Source: Bacilli bacterium (GTDB taxonomy: Bacteria; Bacillota_I; Bacilli_A; RFN20; CAG-826). Taken from it: a stretch of 32,991 nt of DNA. This document shows, piece after piece, positions 7,223 to 15,597 of this stretch. Location of the stretch: contig JAGAYY010000006.1 in the NCBI GenBank assembly GCA_017940265.1, positions 1-32,991 on the forward strand. Reading direction: 5' to 3'. The notes below the pieces were generated by a model, which saw only the letters and a program-made list of their open reading frames with translations, made no database searches and was not told where the DNA came from. Within the stretch, counting starts at the first letter, position 1; each line of letters begins with the position of its first letter. The position numbers and the translations under genes are program-made.

Positions 7223-8257
7223 TTCGTTATTTTTCTTTCTTTTAATAATAGCAAGAATCAATAACGTAATTGATGTAAGCATTACTACTCCACCAATAGC
7301 AAACCAGATCCAATAAAGAGTTGGATCTTTTCCTTTTCTAATAATTTTCATTAACCTATAAATGCCAAAGACAAATGTAGATGTTGTAATCGCGCTTAAA
7401 GCGCCAGTATAGGTGACAAAAGAGAAATCATTTTTGAAAGTTTTGATCAAGGAAATAACACCTAAGACAACTAAGAATGCACCCATGACAAAGAGAATCA
7501 TACTGTCTGGGTCAAAGTCATATTCAAAGCTGCCACCATAGTCTTCAAAGTAGAAACTCTTAATGTATCTAACAAGGAAAAAGATAAAGAAGAATAAACC
7601 AGTGGATACTGTTAAGAATGAAACAATCATTGGACCAGTGGTGTTGGTTTCTTTTTCAGAATCAATAAATGTACTTCTAGTTGCAAGAATCTTAGGGGCA
7701 AATAATTGAATAATGATTAATAAAGCAGCAGTTAAGATGATGGATGGACCAATAAATGCAATGTTATAAACAAATGAATATAACCAAGGTTGCATTTCGT
7801 TTAATCCCCAGGCAAAGTCTGCTTGGTTAGCCCAGAAGAAAATGCCCGCAAAATAATGAGAAAAGAACTTAGCTATACCGCCAATTACTGTACCAAGTAC
7901 AAGTACGGCTATTCTTTTATCAATACTAGTGGCTCTATCGTAAAGTGGCTTTGTTAAAGCCGCAAGTGCTACAAGAGCGTAAGGAAAGATGTAGTCCAAG
8001 AATAATTGAAATACGTTAAGAATGTAGGCGTTTGATGCAATATCAAGTAAGCCCATGATTAAACCGGTGACTAAGGCTGGAATTAAACCACGACGATAAG
8101 CAATAATTAAAACCGCAATCATCGCAAAGCCAATGGAGCCACCATTTGGAAAGACACCTTTAAAGATGATACCTTGTAATTCGTCAAAGACGAATCCTAA
8201 CGCGGCAAAAATACCAACTTCAGAAATGGTACGTACCGCAGTTGTAGTGTTTTTCAT
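7211..8257 (-). CDS. Thiamine ECF-type carrier (ThiT-like) with an extra C-terminal membrane domain
   Basis: The N-terminal ~190 residues match the S-component ThiT: GGSIGFAMIAVLIIAYRRG, LVTGLIMGLLDI and FQLFLDYIFPYALVALAAL are the family landmarks. A TPP riboswitch directly upstream supports thiamine as substrate. ThiT is normally about 190 aa; here another ~155 residues follow, with about four more hydrophobic segments and a basic end (KRKKNN). Their role is unknown, and they may be a fused membrane module. I chose ATG at 8257, 9 nt after AGGAGG, rather than GTG at 8263, which would be only 3 nt from it. An ECF energising module (EcfAAT) would be needed and is not in this window. Confidence 0.85.
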   Translation of the reverse strand: MKNTTTAVRTISEVGIFAALGFVFDELQGIIFKGVFPNGGSIGFAMIAVLIIAYRRGLIPALVTGLIMGLLDIASNAYILNVFQLFLDYIFPYALVALAALTKPLYDRATSIDKRIAVLVLGTVIGGIAKFFSHYFAGIFFWANQADFAWGLNEMQPWLYSFVYNIAFIGPSIILTAALLIIIQLFAPKILATRSTFIDSEKETNTTGPMIVSFLTVSTGLFFFIFFLVRYIKSFYFEDYGGSFEYDFDPDSMILFVMGAFLVVLGVISLIKTFKNDFSFVTYTGALSAITTSTFVFGIYRLMKIIRKGKDPTLYWIWFAIGGVVMLTSITLLILAIIKRKKNNESII

Positions 8258-8272
8258 AAACACACTCCTCCT

Positions 8273-8304
8273 AAATAAAAACCCTCAATATCTAGTAATG
8301 AGGG
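8273..8304 (-). terminator. Expression-platform terminator of the TPP riboswitch
   Basis: On the minus strand CCCTCATTA/TATTGAGGG form a hairpin (8304 to 8282), followed by TTTTTATTT. It lies between the aptamer and the SD of the ThiT-like gene, as expected for transcription attenuation. GTTTCCCCCTC just before it could instead pair with the aptamer end GAGGGAAC. Confidence 0.8.
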
Positions 8305-8324
8305 GGAAACGTTTCAAATAAAAA

Positions 8325-8408
8325 AGTTCCCTCCGCTAGAATTACCTAGATCAGGTACGGTCGATCCCAAGAAGGATCCTCTCAGCCGAATTTCGTTCAG
8401 CTCCCACC
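8325..8408 (-). promoter_or_regulatory. TPP (thiamine pyrophosphate) riboswitch
   Basis: The minus strand shows the conserved THI-box blocks in order: GGGAGC at the P1 start, CGGCTGAGAGGA (P2-J3/2), GACCG, ACCTGATCTAGGTAAT (the pyrophosphate-sensing half) and CTAGCGGAGGGAA closing P1. TPP binding is expected to switch off the downstream carrier gene through the terminator at 8273-8304. The promoter is TTGCAA (8440-8435) with TATTAT (8418-8413), 16 bp apart, so transcription begins at about the first base of the aptamer. Confidence 0.95.
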
Positions 8409-8412
8409 AAAA

Positions 8413-8440
8413 ATAATAAACTTTTGTTTAACTATTGCAA
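8413..8440 (-). promoter_or_regulatory. Promoter of the TPP-riboswitch/ThiT transcript
   Basis: TTGCAA, a 16-bp spacer and TATTAT on the minus strand, with the predicted start 5-7 nt later at the aptamer boundary. Confidence 0.6.
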
Positions 8441-8524
8441 ATGATTTTTCTATTCATCCATATATAAACAAGTAACAATTTTATTGTTGTTGTGTTATAG
8501 TTATATCAGTTTTGGAGGTACACC

Positions 8525-9505
8525 ATGGAAAACGAAGATATCAAGACTATTGATGAACAACAAGAAGAGCCAAAAATCGAAGAACCAAAACTCGATGAAG
8601 AAGCTCCAAAAGAAGATAAGCCATACAATGTGGCCATTGAAGAAGCGAGAAAAGAACTCTACACCTCATATTCAAGAACAAGAAAGATTAGTAATATCAT
8701 CATGTTCGTTGTTTTAGCAGCGATTGTAGGCATTATGTTCTTAATTATGAATAACAACCCAGTCCTTAAATACATTGGCTTTGGTTGTGGTGGCGCTTTA
8801 ATCGTCGGCATGATTGTTTATTATCTTTTAACAAGAAAGAAATTCCCAAACAAAACAAAAGATTATATCTCTTTCTTCTCTAATAAATTAAGAGATAGAA
8901 TGTTTGGCACTAAACCATATGAAAATGTTACTTTTGATGAATCCGAAAAATTCGCTTTAGCGGATTTCGTCGGTGATGGTGTTTATAAAGAAGCCTCAGG
9001 CATCAATTCAAGAAACATCATCAGAGGTGAATATAAAGGTCATCACTTCACCTATGGTGAATTGGCTTTATTAAGACCATCCACAAGAAAACAACAAGTT
9101 CCACCTTTATTCGTTGGTAAATATGTCACTCTCCCAAATGACTTAGAATTTGAAGGTCGTTTTGTCATCGTTATGCAAAATGAAAAACAACCATATGACT
9201 TACCAAACGATATTGATGACTTAAAAGTCTTAGAAGAAAAAGATGGCATTATCGTTTATGGTCCAGAAGGTGCGGATATCCGTAAAGTCCTTAAGGGCAC
9301 ATTCTTAAGTGATCTTCGTAAGATTAAAATCGAAGGTCGCTTATTCAACGTTAACGTTGTGGTTTGGGGCGGTCATTCCGCAGCTTACTTAAGTTATGAT
9401 GACGCCATTATGGCGGTTCCATTCGATAAACCATTTGATACTGCTGGTTTTGAACAATCCTTTAAGGATGTTGACGCCATCATTAAATTATTAGCAGGAG
9501 AATAA
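8525..9505 (+). CDS. Two-segment membrane protein, possibly DUF3137-like
   Basis: A highly acidic N-terminus (about residues 1-45, Glu/Asp/Lys/Pro) is followed by two adjacent hydrophobic segments (about 60-78 and 85-100) and a large soluble domain. The part KEASGINSRNIIRGEYKGHHFTYGELAL, then GRFVIVM and SAAYLSYDDAIMAVPFDKPF, resembles the DUF3137 family, but I am not certain. The soluble domain is probably cytoplasmic. SD GGAGG lies 7 nt before the ATG. It is the first gene of a tight row with ntdp and the tsa genes (1-nt gaps), so it is likely co-transcribed with them. No function can be assigned. Confidence 0.75.
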   Translation: MENEDIKTIDEQQEEPKIEEPKLDEEAPKEDKPYNVAIEEARKELYTSYSRTRKISNIIMFVVLAAIVGIMFLIMNNNPVLKYIGFGCGGALIVGMIVYYLLTRKKFPNKTKDYISFFSNKLRDRMFGTKPYENVTFDESEKFALADFVGDGVYKEASGINSRNIIRGEYKGHHFTYGELALLRPSTRKQQVPPLFVGKYVTLPNDLEFEGRFVIVMQNEKQPYDLPNDIDDLKVLEEKDGIIVYGPEGADIRKVLKGTFLSDLRKIKIEGRLFNVNVVVWGGHSAAYLSYDDAIMAVPFDKPFDTAGFEQSFKDVDAIIKLLAGE

Positions 9506-9506
9506 A

Positions 9507-10037
9507 ATGTCTTCCGTCGGACGTTGGTATAGTATCCGTTGCTATAAACATAACGGTGCCTTACATCGCGTTTGGGATCGTGGTTTAGTCTTGGAAAATA
9601 CCGAAGACTATTTAGTTATTGCCACGAAGAAAGCTAAAGTCATCGAGGCTAATGGTCGTTGCTGGTTTACTAAAGAACCAGCTGTTACCATTTTTTCAAA
9701 GAAAGAATGGTGGAATGTTATTTGTATGCTTAAAAAAGATGGTGTTTGCTATTACTGCAACATTGCTTCTCCAAGCATCATTGATAAAGACGCAATCAAA
9801 TACATTGATTACGATTTAGATGCTAAATTATTCCACGACAATGAAATAAGAGTTTTAGATGAGAAAGAATATCTCCATCATAAAAACACTTATCAATATA
9901 GCGATGAACTCGATGCAGTTCTAAAGAACCAAACAAAAATCATCGTTGAAAGAATGAGGAATCGTGAATTCCCATTTGATGACGATTTAATTAACCGTTA
10001 CTTCAATCAGTATCTAGAAAGTACGAAGAAGGAATAA
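9507..10037 (+). CDS. Nucleoside tri-/diphosphate phosphatase (DUF402, Ntdp-like)
   Basis: The protein closely follows the Staphylococcus SA1684/Ntdp pattern: WYSIRCYKHNGALHRVWD, NGRCWFTKEPAVTIFSKKEWWNVICMLKKDGVCYYCNIASP and KYIDYDLDAKLF. In characterised homologues the conserved Asp/Glu/Tyr residues in DGVCYYCN and YIDYDLD bind metal and hydrolyse nucleoside tri- and diphosphates. The length of 176 aa is usual. SD AGGAG lies before the ATG, which starts 1 nt after the preceding stop; tsaE follows 1 nt after this gene. Confidence 0.85.
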   Translation: MSSVGRWYSIRCYKHNGALHRVWDRGLVLENTEDYLVIATKKAKVIEANGRCWFTKEPAVTIFSKKEWWNVICMLKKDGVCYYCNIASPSIIDKDAIKYIDYDLDAKLFHDNEIRVLDEKEYLHHKNTYQYSDELDAVLKNQTKIIVERMRNREFPFDDDLINRYFNQYLESTKKE

Positions 10038-10038
10038 A

Positions 10039-10485
10039 ATGGAACATCAATTAATCACTTATAGTGCCGAAGAGACAATGAATCTTGGGCAGAAATTTGT
10101 TGCCCTTGCAAAACCTGGTTCAACATTCTGTTTAACTGGTGATTTAGGCGCGGGTAAAACAACTTTAGTGAGAGGTATTGCAAGAGCTCTAAATATCAAG
10201 AGTGTGGTGCAATCACCAACGTTTAATATTATGAAAGTTTACTTTGATGGAGAGCGTCCTTTAATCCATATCGATGCTTATCGTCTCGCGGATGTTAACA
10301 CTGACATCGGCTTAGATGAATACATCGGTTATGAAACAGGAATCACCGTTATTGAATGGCCTGAATTCATTAAAGATTTGATTCCAGAAAATGCGATAGA
10401 AGTGAACATTAGACATGCTGAAGGCGATACAAGAAATATCACCATCAAGAGTGATGATAAAGACTTTATGGAGGGACTTAAATAA
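10039..10485 (+). CDS. tsaE: tRNA t6A biosynthesis ATPase TsaE
   Basis: TsaE is the small P-loop ATPase that works with TsaB and TsaD to put threonylcarbamoyl on A37 of ANN-decoding tRNAs. The Walker A motif GDLGAGKTT (34-42), the conserved SPTFNIMKVY block, the HIDAYRL strand and IEWPE are all present. The length of 148 aa is normal. Its TAA overlaps the ATG of tsaB (TAATG), which suggests coupled translation. tsaE-tsaB-rimI-tsaD is a common order in Bacillota; tsaC is not in the window. Confidence 0.93.
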   Translation: MEHQLITYSAEETMNLGQKFVALAKPGSTFCLTGDLGAGKTTLVRGIARALNIKSVVQSPTFNIMKVYFDGERPLIHIDAYRLADVNTDIGLDEYIGYETGITVIEWPEFIKDLIPENAIEVNIRHAEGDTRNITIKSDDKDFMEGLK

Positions 10486-11066
10486 TGGTTACAATTCTTT
10501 TAGATTCCTCAAACACAAACCTTTCAGTTGGTATTGCTAAAGACAATATTCTTTTAGACTACATTTCCTATGAAGCTTGGCAAAGACAATCAGAATATAT
10601 GATTGTGGAACTTAATAAGCTTTTAGAGAAACACAACATTAAAAAAGAAGACATCACCGATGTCATGGTCGCTAAAGGACCAGGCTCATATACAGGCGTA
10701 AGAATCGCTATTACAATTGCTAAAACAATTGCGGTGGCATTAAACGCTAATTTATATGCTGTAAGCTCCTTAAGAGTGGAGAAAAACGGTGACGTTCCTT
10801 CTATTTGCCTTATTAACGCTAGAAGTAACCGTTCTTACGTTGGCGTTTATCAAGGCCAAGAAATCTTATTGAATGACTGCATTATGAGAAACGATGAAGT
10901 CATGAAATATATTCAAGATTACCCAGACTACAGTGTCTGTGGTGACACTAAATACCTTAACGTTGAAGGTATTGAATCTAACACCATGAAAGAGATGTTA
11001 GATTTAAGAGATTCATTAGAATCTATTAACCCACTTTCATTAAAACCAGTGTACATGAAGGACTAA
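10485..11066 (+). CDS. tsaB: tRNA t6A biosynthesis scaffold protein TsaB
   Basis: TsaB has an ASKHA-type fold and dimerises with TsaD, regulating its activity. The N-terminal ILLDSSNTNLSVGIAKDN is the typical first strands, and KGPGSYTGVRIAITIAKTIA is the strongly conserved family motif (about residues 65-85). At 193 aa it is slightly short for the family (often ~220-240) because the C-terminal lobe is reduced, as in other small Bacilli. It overlaps tsaE by one base and is followed 1 nt later by rimI. Confidence 0.92.
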   Translation: MVTILLDSSNTNLSVGIAKDNILLDYISYEAWQRQSEYMIVELNKLLEKHNIKKEDITDVMVAKGPGSYTGVRIAITIAKTIAVALNANLYAVSSLRVEKNGDVPSICLINARSNRSYVGVYQGQEILLNDCIMRNDEVMKYIQDYPDYSVCGDTKYLNVEGIESNTMKEMLDLRDSLESINPLSLKPVYMKD

Positions 11067-11067
11067 G

Positions 11068-11541
11068 ATGCAAAACTTATTTGTGAACATTAGAGAAGCT
11101 AAATTAGACGATTTAAAAGTGATTATGCAAATCGAGCAATTATGCTTTCCTCATGGCGCTTGGAAAGAGGAAAATATCCTCTATGAATTAAAAGAAAATC
11201 CAGTAGCCCATTTCTGGGTTATTGAACTCTCAATTAATAACGAAGATGGTTATCAAGTAGTCGGGTTCTGTGACTATTGGGAAACCTTCGACAGTGCGAC
11301 AATCTGCCAAATCGCTGTTCACCCATATTTACAAAGAAAACAATTGGGCTCAGCGATGATGGATGAAATCTATAACGATTGTTACGCTAAAAAGATTAGA
11401 ACTCTCACCTTAGAAGTGAGAACCACTAATGAAAAAGCTATTAACTTCTACAAGAAGCATGGCTTTAAAACAGAAACAACAAAACCGCATTATTACGATA
11501 ACGGTGATGATGCGTATTACATGATTTTGGAAGTGAAATAA
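11068..11541 (+). CDS. rimI: GNAT N-acetyltransferase RimI-like
   Basis: RimI acetylates the N-terminal residue of ribosomal protein S18 in well-studied bacteria. The acetyl-CoA site is QIAVHPYLQRKQLGSAMMDEI (81-101) with the Q/R-x-x-G-x-A signature RKQLGSA, followed by LTLEVRTTNEKAINFYKKHGF, the standard GNAT end. The 157-aa length is normal. It lies between tsaB and tsaD with 1-nt gaps, the place where rimI is usually found. The substrate could differ, since RimI-like GNATs have diverse targets. Confidence 0.88.
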   Translation: MQNLFVNIREAKLDDLKVIMQIEQLCFPHGAWKEENILYELKENPVAHFWVIELSINNEDGYQVVGFCDYWETFDSATICQIAVHPYLQRKQLGSAMMDEIYNDCYAKKIRTLTLEVRTTNEKAINFYKKHGFKTETTKPHYYDNGDDAYYMILEVK

Positions 11542-11542
11542 C

Positions 11543-12562
11543 ATGGCATTAATATTAGCAATTGAATCAAGTTGTGATGAAACAAGTGTAGCGATTACTA
11601 GAGATGGTAAACTCCTTTCTAATGTCATCAATACACAAATTGAAGTCCATCAAAAATATGGTGGTGTGATGCCTGAAATAGCATCTAGACTCCACTGCGA
11701 AAATATTTCTTTAGTGCTTAAAGAAGCTTTAGAAAAAGCTGATGTTAAATTAGAAGACATTGATGCTTTTGCTGTCACGAGAGGCCCAGGTTTAATCGGC
11801 GCTCTTCACGTAGGCATGCAATGCGCTAAAACATTATCGATGCTTTATAAGAAACCATTAATCCCAGTCCATCATTTAGCAGGACATATCTACGCTAATG
11901 AATTTAATGAAGAACTCAAGTTCCCATTATTAGCGGTCGTTGTCAGTGGTGGTAACTCTGAATTAGTCATCATGAAAGACCATATGAATTTTGAAATTAT
12001 TGGTGAAACAAGAGATGATGCGATTGGCGAATGTTACGATAAAGTAGCGAGAGTCTTAGGCTTACCTTATCCAGGTGGCATTCCAATTGATAAGTTGGCT
12101 AAAGAAGGTGAACACACATATCATTTACCAACACCACTCAGTGGCGAACATACTTACGATATGTCTTTCTCTGGTCTAAAGACCAACGTTATCAACTTAG
12201 TTCATAATCTTGAGCAAAAAGGCGAAAAGATTAGAGTAGCGGATATGTGCCGTAGCTTCCAAGATGTTGCTGTTGGCATGGTTATTTCTAGAGCAGTCAA
12301 AGCCATCCAAGAATACGACGTTAAACAAGTCGTTTTAGCGGGAGGAGTTTCCGCTAACTCATACTTAAGAAGTGAAATGGTGAAAGAGTGTGAAAAACTT
12401 AATGCCCATATCATCATTCCACCAATGTGGTGCTGCACTGATAATGCTGCGATGATTGCAAAAGTCGCTGAGCATTTATACGATATGAAAGTCTTCGCCG
12501 GATTAGATTTAGGGGTTGACCCTAACTGGTCTATCGAAAAGTGGAACGAATTTGAAAATTAA
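11543..12562 (+). CDS. tsaD: tRNA threonylcarbamoyladenosine transferase TsaD
   Basis: TsaD is the catalytic subunit that transfers the threonylcarbamoyl group from TC-AMP to tRNA A37. It starts LILAIESSCDETSVAI (ASKHA phosphate-binding loop), has the metal-binding HxxxH (His111, His115 in HHLAGHIYAN), then SGGNSELV, ARVLGLPYPGG, LAGGVSANSYLR and CCTDNAAMIA, all invariant in the Kae1/TsaD family. The length of 339 aa is normal. It is the last gene of the row begun at 8525; asnS follows after 48 bp that hold a possible promoter. Confidence 0.95.
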   Translation: MALILAIESSCDETSVAITRDGKLLSNVINTQIEVHQKYGGVMPEIASRLHCENISLVLKEALEKADVKLEDIDAFAVTRGPGLIGALHVGMQCAKTLSMLYKKPLIPVHHLAGHIYANEFNEELKFPLLAVVVSGGNSELVIMKDHMNFEIIGETRDDAIGECYDKVARVLGLPYPGGIPIDKLAKEGEHTYHLPTPLSGEHTYDMSFSGLKTNVINLVHNLEQKGEKIRVADMCRSFQDVAVGMVISRAVKAIQEYDVKQVVLAGGVSANSYLRSEMVKECEKLNAHIIIPPMWCCTDNAAMIAKVAEHLYDMKVFAGLDLGVDPNWSIEKWNEFEN

Positions 12563-12570
12563 AGTGACAT

Positions 12571-12598
12571 TGTTACTTTAAGTAACTATGATAATAAC
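12571..12598 (+). promoter_or_regulatory. Possible promoter with dyad upstream of asnS
   Basis: GTTACTT/AAGTAAC form a dyad between tsaD and asnS. TTGTTA with a -10-like TAATAA about 16 bp further on could drive asnS. The match is modest; asnS could equally be read through from tsaD. Confidence 0.3.
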
Positions 12599-12610
12599 AA
12601 GGAGCATTTT

Positions 12611-14002
12611 ATGGAACCTATGAAAATTACTAATTTTGAACTCTATGACATCGTCACAAACGGTGACCAAGAAGAGATTAATTCCCTTGAAACATTAGAA
12701 CTCCAAGGTTGGGTTAAAACTAACCGTGATAATGGTTCAATTGGTTTCGTTGAATTTAACGATGGTACATATTTCAAAAGCGTCCAACTTGTTTATACAG
12801 ATAAATGTCAAAATCATGATGTCTTATCTTCATTAAAAACAGGGGCCGCGATTACAGTTACTGGTAAGTTAGTCTTAACTCCAGAAAACAAACAACCATT
12901 TGAAATCGCTGTTGAATCTTGCAAATTAGAGGGTGATGTTGCTGATGACTATCCTCTTCAAAAGAAGAGACACAGCTTTGAATTCTTAAGAGAAATCGCT
13001 CACATTAGACCACGCGCTAATACATTCCAAGCGGTCTATCGTGTGAGAAGCGTTCTTTCCTTTGCGATTCATGAATTCTTCCAAAACAATGGTTTTATTT
13101 ATGTGCATACACCATTAATTACCACAAACGATGGTGAAGGCGCAGGTAACGTCTTTGACGTTGTCACACATGACACAAAAGATCCAAACAGCTTCTATGG
13201 CCGTAAAGTTAACTTAACTGTTACTGGTCAATTGCACGTTGAACCATTTGCTTTAGCCTTTAGAGATGTTTATACATTTGGTCCTGCCTTTAGAGCGGAA
13301 CACTCTAACACTGTTAGACACGCTTCTGAATTCTGGATGGTGGAACCAGAAATGGCCTTCACTGATTTAGAAGGTAATATGGATGTTATTGAAGACTGTG
13401 TGAAGTTCTGCATTAACTACATTATGTCCGCTTGCCCACAAGAAATGGAATTCTTCAACAACATGATTGATAAGACCTTATTAGAAAGACTCAATCACGT
13501 CGCTAACAGTGACTTCAAGAGAATGACATACACTGAAGGTGTTGAACTCTTAAAGAAAGCGGTTAAAGAAGGCCATAAGTTCGAAAACAACAATATCGAA
13601 TGGGGTATGGACTTACAAAGTGAACACGAAAGATATCTCACTGAAGAAATCGTTAAAGGTCCATTATTCTTAACCGATTATCCAAAAGAAATTAAAGCTT
13701 TCTATATGAGAGAAAACGATGACGGCAAGACCGTTGCCGCTTGTGACTTATTAGTCCCAGCTGTTGGTGAACTCGTCGGTGGTTCTCAAAGAGAAGAAAG
13801 ATATGATGTTTTACTTAAGAAGATGCAAAAACTCGGTAACGATAAGGAATTAGATTGGTACTTAGACACCCGTAGATACGGTGGCTGCAAACACTCTGGT
13901 TTCGGTATCGGCTTTGACCGTTTACTTATGTACATCACCGGTATGCAAAACATTCGTGATGTCCAACCATATCCAAGAACAAGCAATAGCATTAAATACT
14001 AG
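12611..14002 (+). CDS. asnS: Asparaginyl-tRNA synthetase
   Basis: This class IIb synthetase charges tRNA-Asn. An N-terminal OB-fold anticodon-binding domain (LQGWVKTNRDNGSIGFVEFNDG) is followed by the class II core. Motif 2 is in FRAEHSNTVRHASEFWMVEPEMAF, and motif 3 is GFGIGFDRLLMYITGMQNIRDVQPYPR. The length of 463 aa is normal. SD AAGGAG precedes the ATG at 12611. Because AsnRS is present, the GatCAB amidotransferase at 21263-24415 is more likely needed for Gln-tRNA(Gln) than for Asn-tRNA. Confidence 0.95.
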   Translation: MEPMKITNFELYDIVTNGDQEEINSLETLELQGWVKTNRDNGSIGFVEFNDGTYFKSVQLVYTDKCQNHDVLSSLKTGAAITVTGKLVLTPENKQPFEIAVESCKLEGDVADDYPLQKKRHSFEFLREIAHIRPRANTFQAVYRVRSVLSFAIHEFFQNNGFIYVHTPLITTNDGEGAGNVFDVVTHDTKDPNSFYGRKVNLTVTGQLHVEPFALAFRDVYTFGPAFRAEHSNTVRHASEFWMVEPEMAFTDLEGNMDVIEDCVKFCINYIMSACPQEMEFFNNMIDKTLLERLNHVANSDFKRMTYTEGVELLKKAVKEGHKFENNNIEWGMDLQSEHERYLTEEIVKGPLFLTDYPKEIKAFYMRENDDGKTVAACDLLVPAVGELVGGSQREERYDVLLKKMQKLGNDKELDWYLDTRRYGGCKHSGFGIGFDRLLMYITGMQNIRDVQPYPRTSNSIKY

Positions 14003-14011
14003 GAGGTTATT

Positions 14012-14161
14012 ATGATTGAAGAAGTTGTCGATAGCGAAAAAGAGGCTCGTAAGGCTAGAATTAAAACAAGATTCCTCTGGGTTATCATTATCCTAGACTT
14101 ACTTTTGTTTGGCTACGCAGCTTATGAAATCGTAATGATTATCATTAACTTGGTTAAGTAA
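14012..14161 (+). CDS. 49-aa single-pass membrane protein
   Basis: A strong SD (AGGAGG, 14001-14006) lies 5 nt before an ATG. The reading frame gives a charged N-terminal helix (MIEEVVDSEKEARKARIKTR), one hydrophobic segment of about 25 residues and a final VK. It starts 9 nt after the asnS stop and ends just before a terminator, so it is the last gene of the asnS transcript. I do not recognise the family. Confidence 0.7.
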   Translation: MIEEVVDSEKEARKARIKTRFLWVIIILDLLLFGYAAYEIVMIIINLVK

Positions 14162-14175
14162 AAATAAGTAAGAAG

Positions 14176-14208
14176 AAAACCTCGTTTACATTCGACGAGG
14201 TTTTTTCT
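14176..14208. terminator. Bidirectional intrinsic terminator after asnS
   Basis: AAAACCTCGT (176-185 of this kilobase) pairs with ACGAGGTTTT (195-204) around a 9-nt loop, followed by TTC and TTTT. The minus-strand gene at 14210 ends next to it, so it probably serves both sides. Confidence 0.85.
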
Positions 14209-14209
14209 T

Positions 14210-14908
14210 TTACATTGGTTGAGCAGGATTATTTGGTTGTTGAGGTTGTTGTGGTGGAGTGTTTTGATCAAAGTTATCTAAACTCTTTTCAAACACTTTC
14301 TTAGAAAGTTTAATCGCTCTGATGGTTCTCGCTAAATAGGCTTGAGCGGCGATGAAGTACCATGTGCCACCGACGACCATACAAACGATATAGACATAAC
14401 ACCAAATAGCGTCCACAGAGAAGTGTGGTTCATTAAGAAGTGGAGGCCACTTCGCTAATAAGGTTAAGCCCCAAATCTTTGTGTATGAATCTGAATCTGT
14501 AAAGTCCCAAATCCAAAGTAATGTGCCAAAGCCTGTGCCACCTTCATTTTTAGTGCCGTTATTGTAATTAAGTAAGTCATAAGACCAATCTTTAGTAATA
14601 GCATTTCTAATAAGAAGAGTGGCAACACCAACAAGGATGATAATAATTGGTATCCAAGCTTGTTTTAAGAAATGACGGATATTCTTTTTAGCCGCATATT
14701 TTCTTAATTGGTGAGGTGTTTTAACAATGTGATTAGTGACAACATCACTTACTAAAGTATCGCATTTCTTACCTTGCCATCTCATTGTTCTAACAATTAA
14801 TGAACCGAGTAAACCGATGATAACGAAAAGAAGAATAATCGCAAAGAGAAGAGCGATAATTACTCTTTTGTCATTTTCCGTTAACTTAATTAATAAATTA
14901 AAATTCAT
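14210..14908 (-). CDS. Membrane protein of unknown function with Pro/Gln-rich tail
   Basis: This 232-aa protein has about four hydrophobic segments: one near the N-terminus (IIALLFAIILLFVIIGLLGSL), one near residue 90 (WIPIIIILVGVATLL), one in the middle and one near 175-195 (AIWCYVYIVCMVVGGTWYFI). It ends in a Pro/Gln/Asn-rich tail (about NTPPQQPQQPNNPAQ). A basic cytoplasmic loop follows the first segment. It overlaps the upstream gene by ATGA (14905-14908), so the two are translationally coupled. I do not recognise the family. Confidence 0.75.
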   Translation of the reverse strand: MNFNLLIKLTENDKRVIIALLFAIILLFVIIGLLGSLIVRTMRWQGKKCDTLVSDVVTNHIVKTPHQLRKYAAKKNIRHFLKQAWIPIIIILVGVATLLIRNAITKDWSYDLLNYNNGTKNEGGTGFGTLLWIWDFTDSDSYTKIWGLTLLAKWPPLLNEPHFSVDAIWCYVYIVCMVVGGTWYFIAAQAYLARTIRAIKLSKKVFEKSLDNFDQNTPPQQPQQPNNPAQPM

Positions 14909-15585
14909 CGTTTACCCCAATCATCAAAATTTATATTCACACCTGAATCGGTGTCATCATCTTCATCAATTGAATATGTGTCATCAGTAGTGCCTTTTGG
15001 TCTATAGACCTCAAGTTCTTCCTCTTCTTCCACTGGTTTATTATCTTCTCCAAAAGGATCTAAGAAGTCATCTAATGGATCTTCATGGTCATCAGGAATC
15101 AATTCCTTAACAGGTTCAGGTTTGACTTCTTCTTGTACCTGTGGTTGTGGCGCAGGTGTCTCTTCTACTGGCGCTTGGATGGGAGCCACCTCAGGAGCGG
15201 GTTCTTCTTCAAAGACAACTTCTTCAATTGTGGTCTGTTGTCTAGGAAGTGGTGTTTCAGGAGTTGGTTCTTCCAAGAAATCATCTTCATCATATGTTTC
15301 TTCATAAAGAAGTCCACCTTGACCTTGATTATTAACTTGAGGTTGTGGTTGTGGTTGAGGATTATTTTTAGCTTCTTCCGCTTCCTTCATCAGTCTTAAT
15401 TCTTTATCTTCTGGTAGTTCTGGGAAGAACTTTTGACCAGTGAAGAAATAGAAAATAGATTTAATGAGTTGGAAGATAAACGCTAATAAGCCAATCACAG
15501 CAAAAATCGCCAATGCTACCAAGAAGAATGGGAAGCAAAGGATGTAAAGAATTCCGCGACCGAATGCCTTAAGTAAATCTACCAT
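14905..15585 (-). CDS. Membrane-anchored acidic Pro/Glu-rich protein
   Basis: The N-terminal ~50 residues hold a continuous hydrophobic region (ILYILCFPFFLVALAIFAVIGLLAFIFQ) that anchors the protein. The remaining ~175 residues are low-complexity, rich in Glu, Asp, Pro and Gln (EEEPAPEVAPIQAPVEETP and similar), and probably disordered on the cytoplasmic side. The last part has clusters such as DEDDDTD. It sits between two other membrane-protein genes on the same strand with a 4-bp overlap downstream and a 12-bp gap upstream. It may be a scaffold or spacer protein; the function is unknown. Confidence 0.75.
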   Translation of the reverse strand: MVDLLKAFGRGILYILCFPFFLVALAIFAVIGLLAFIFQLIKSIFYFFTGQKFFPELPEDKELRLMKEAEEAKNNPQPQPQPQVNNQGQGGLLYEETYDEDDFLEEPTPETPLPRQQTTIEEVVFEEEPAPEVAPIQAPVEETPAPQPQVQEEVKPEPVKELIPDDHEDPLDDFLDPFGEDNKPVEEEEELEVYRPKGTTDDTYSIDEDDDTDSGVNINFDDWGKR

Positions 15586-15597
15586 GGTAATAATATT

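Noticed and set aside
14736..15399. Plus-strand reading frames opposite the acidic membrane-protein genes
   Set aside because: Low-complexity Ser/Gly/Cys/Phe frames are mirrors of the Pro/Glu-rich minus-strand gene and have no SD.
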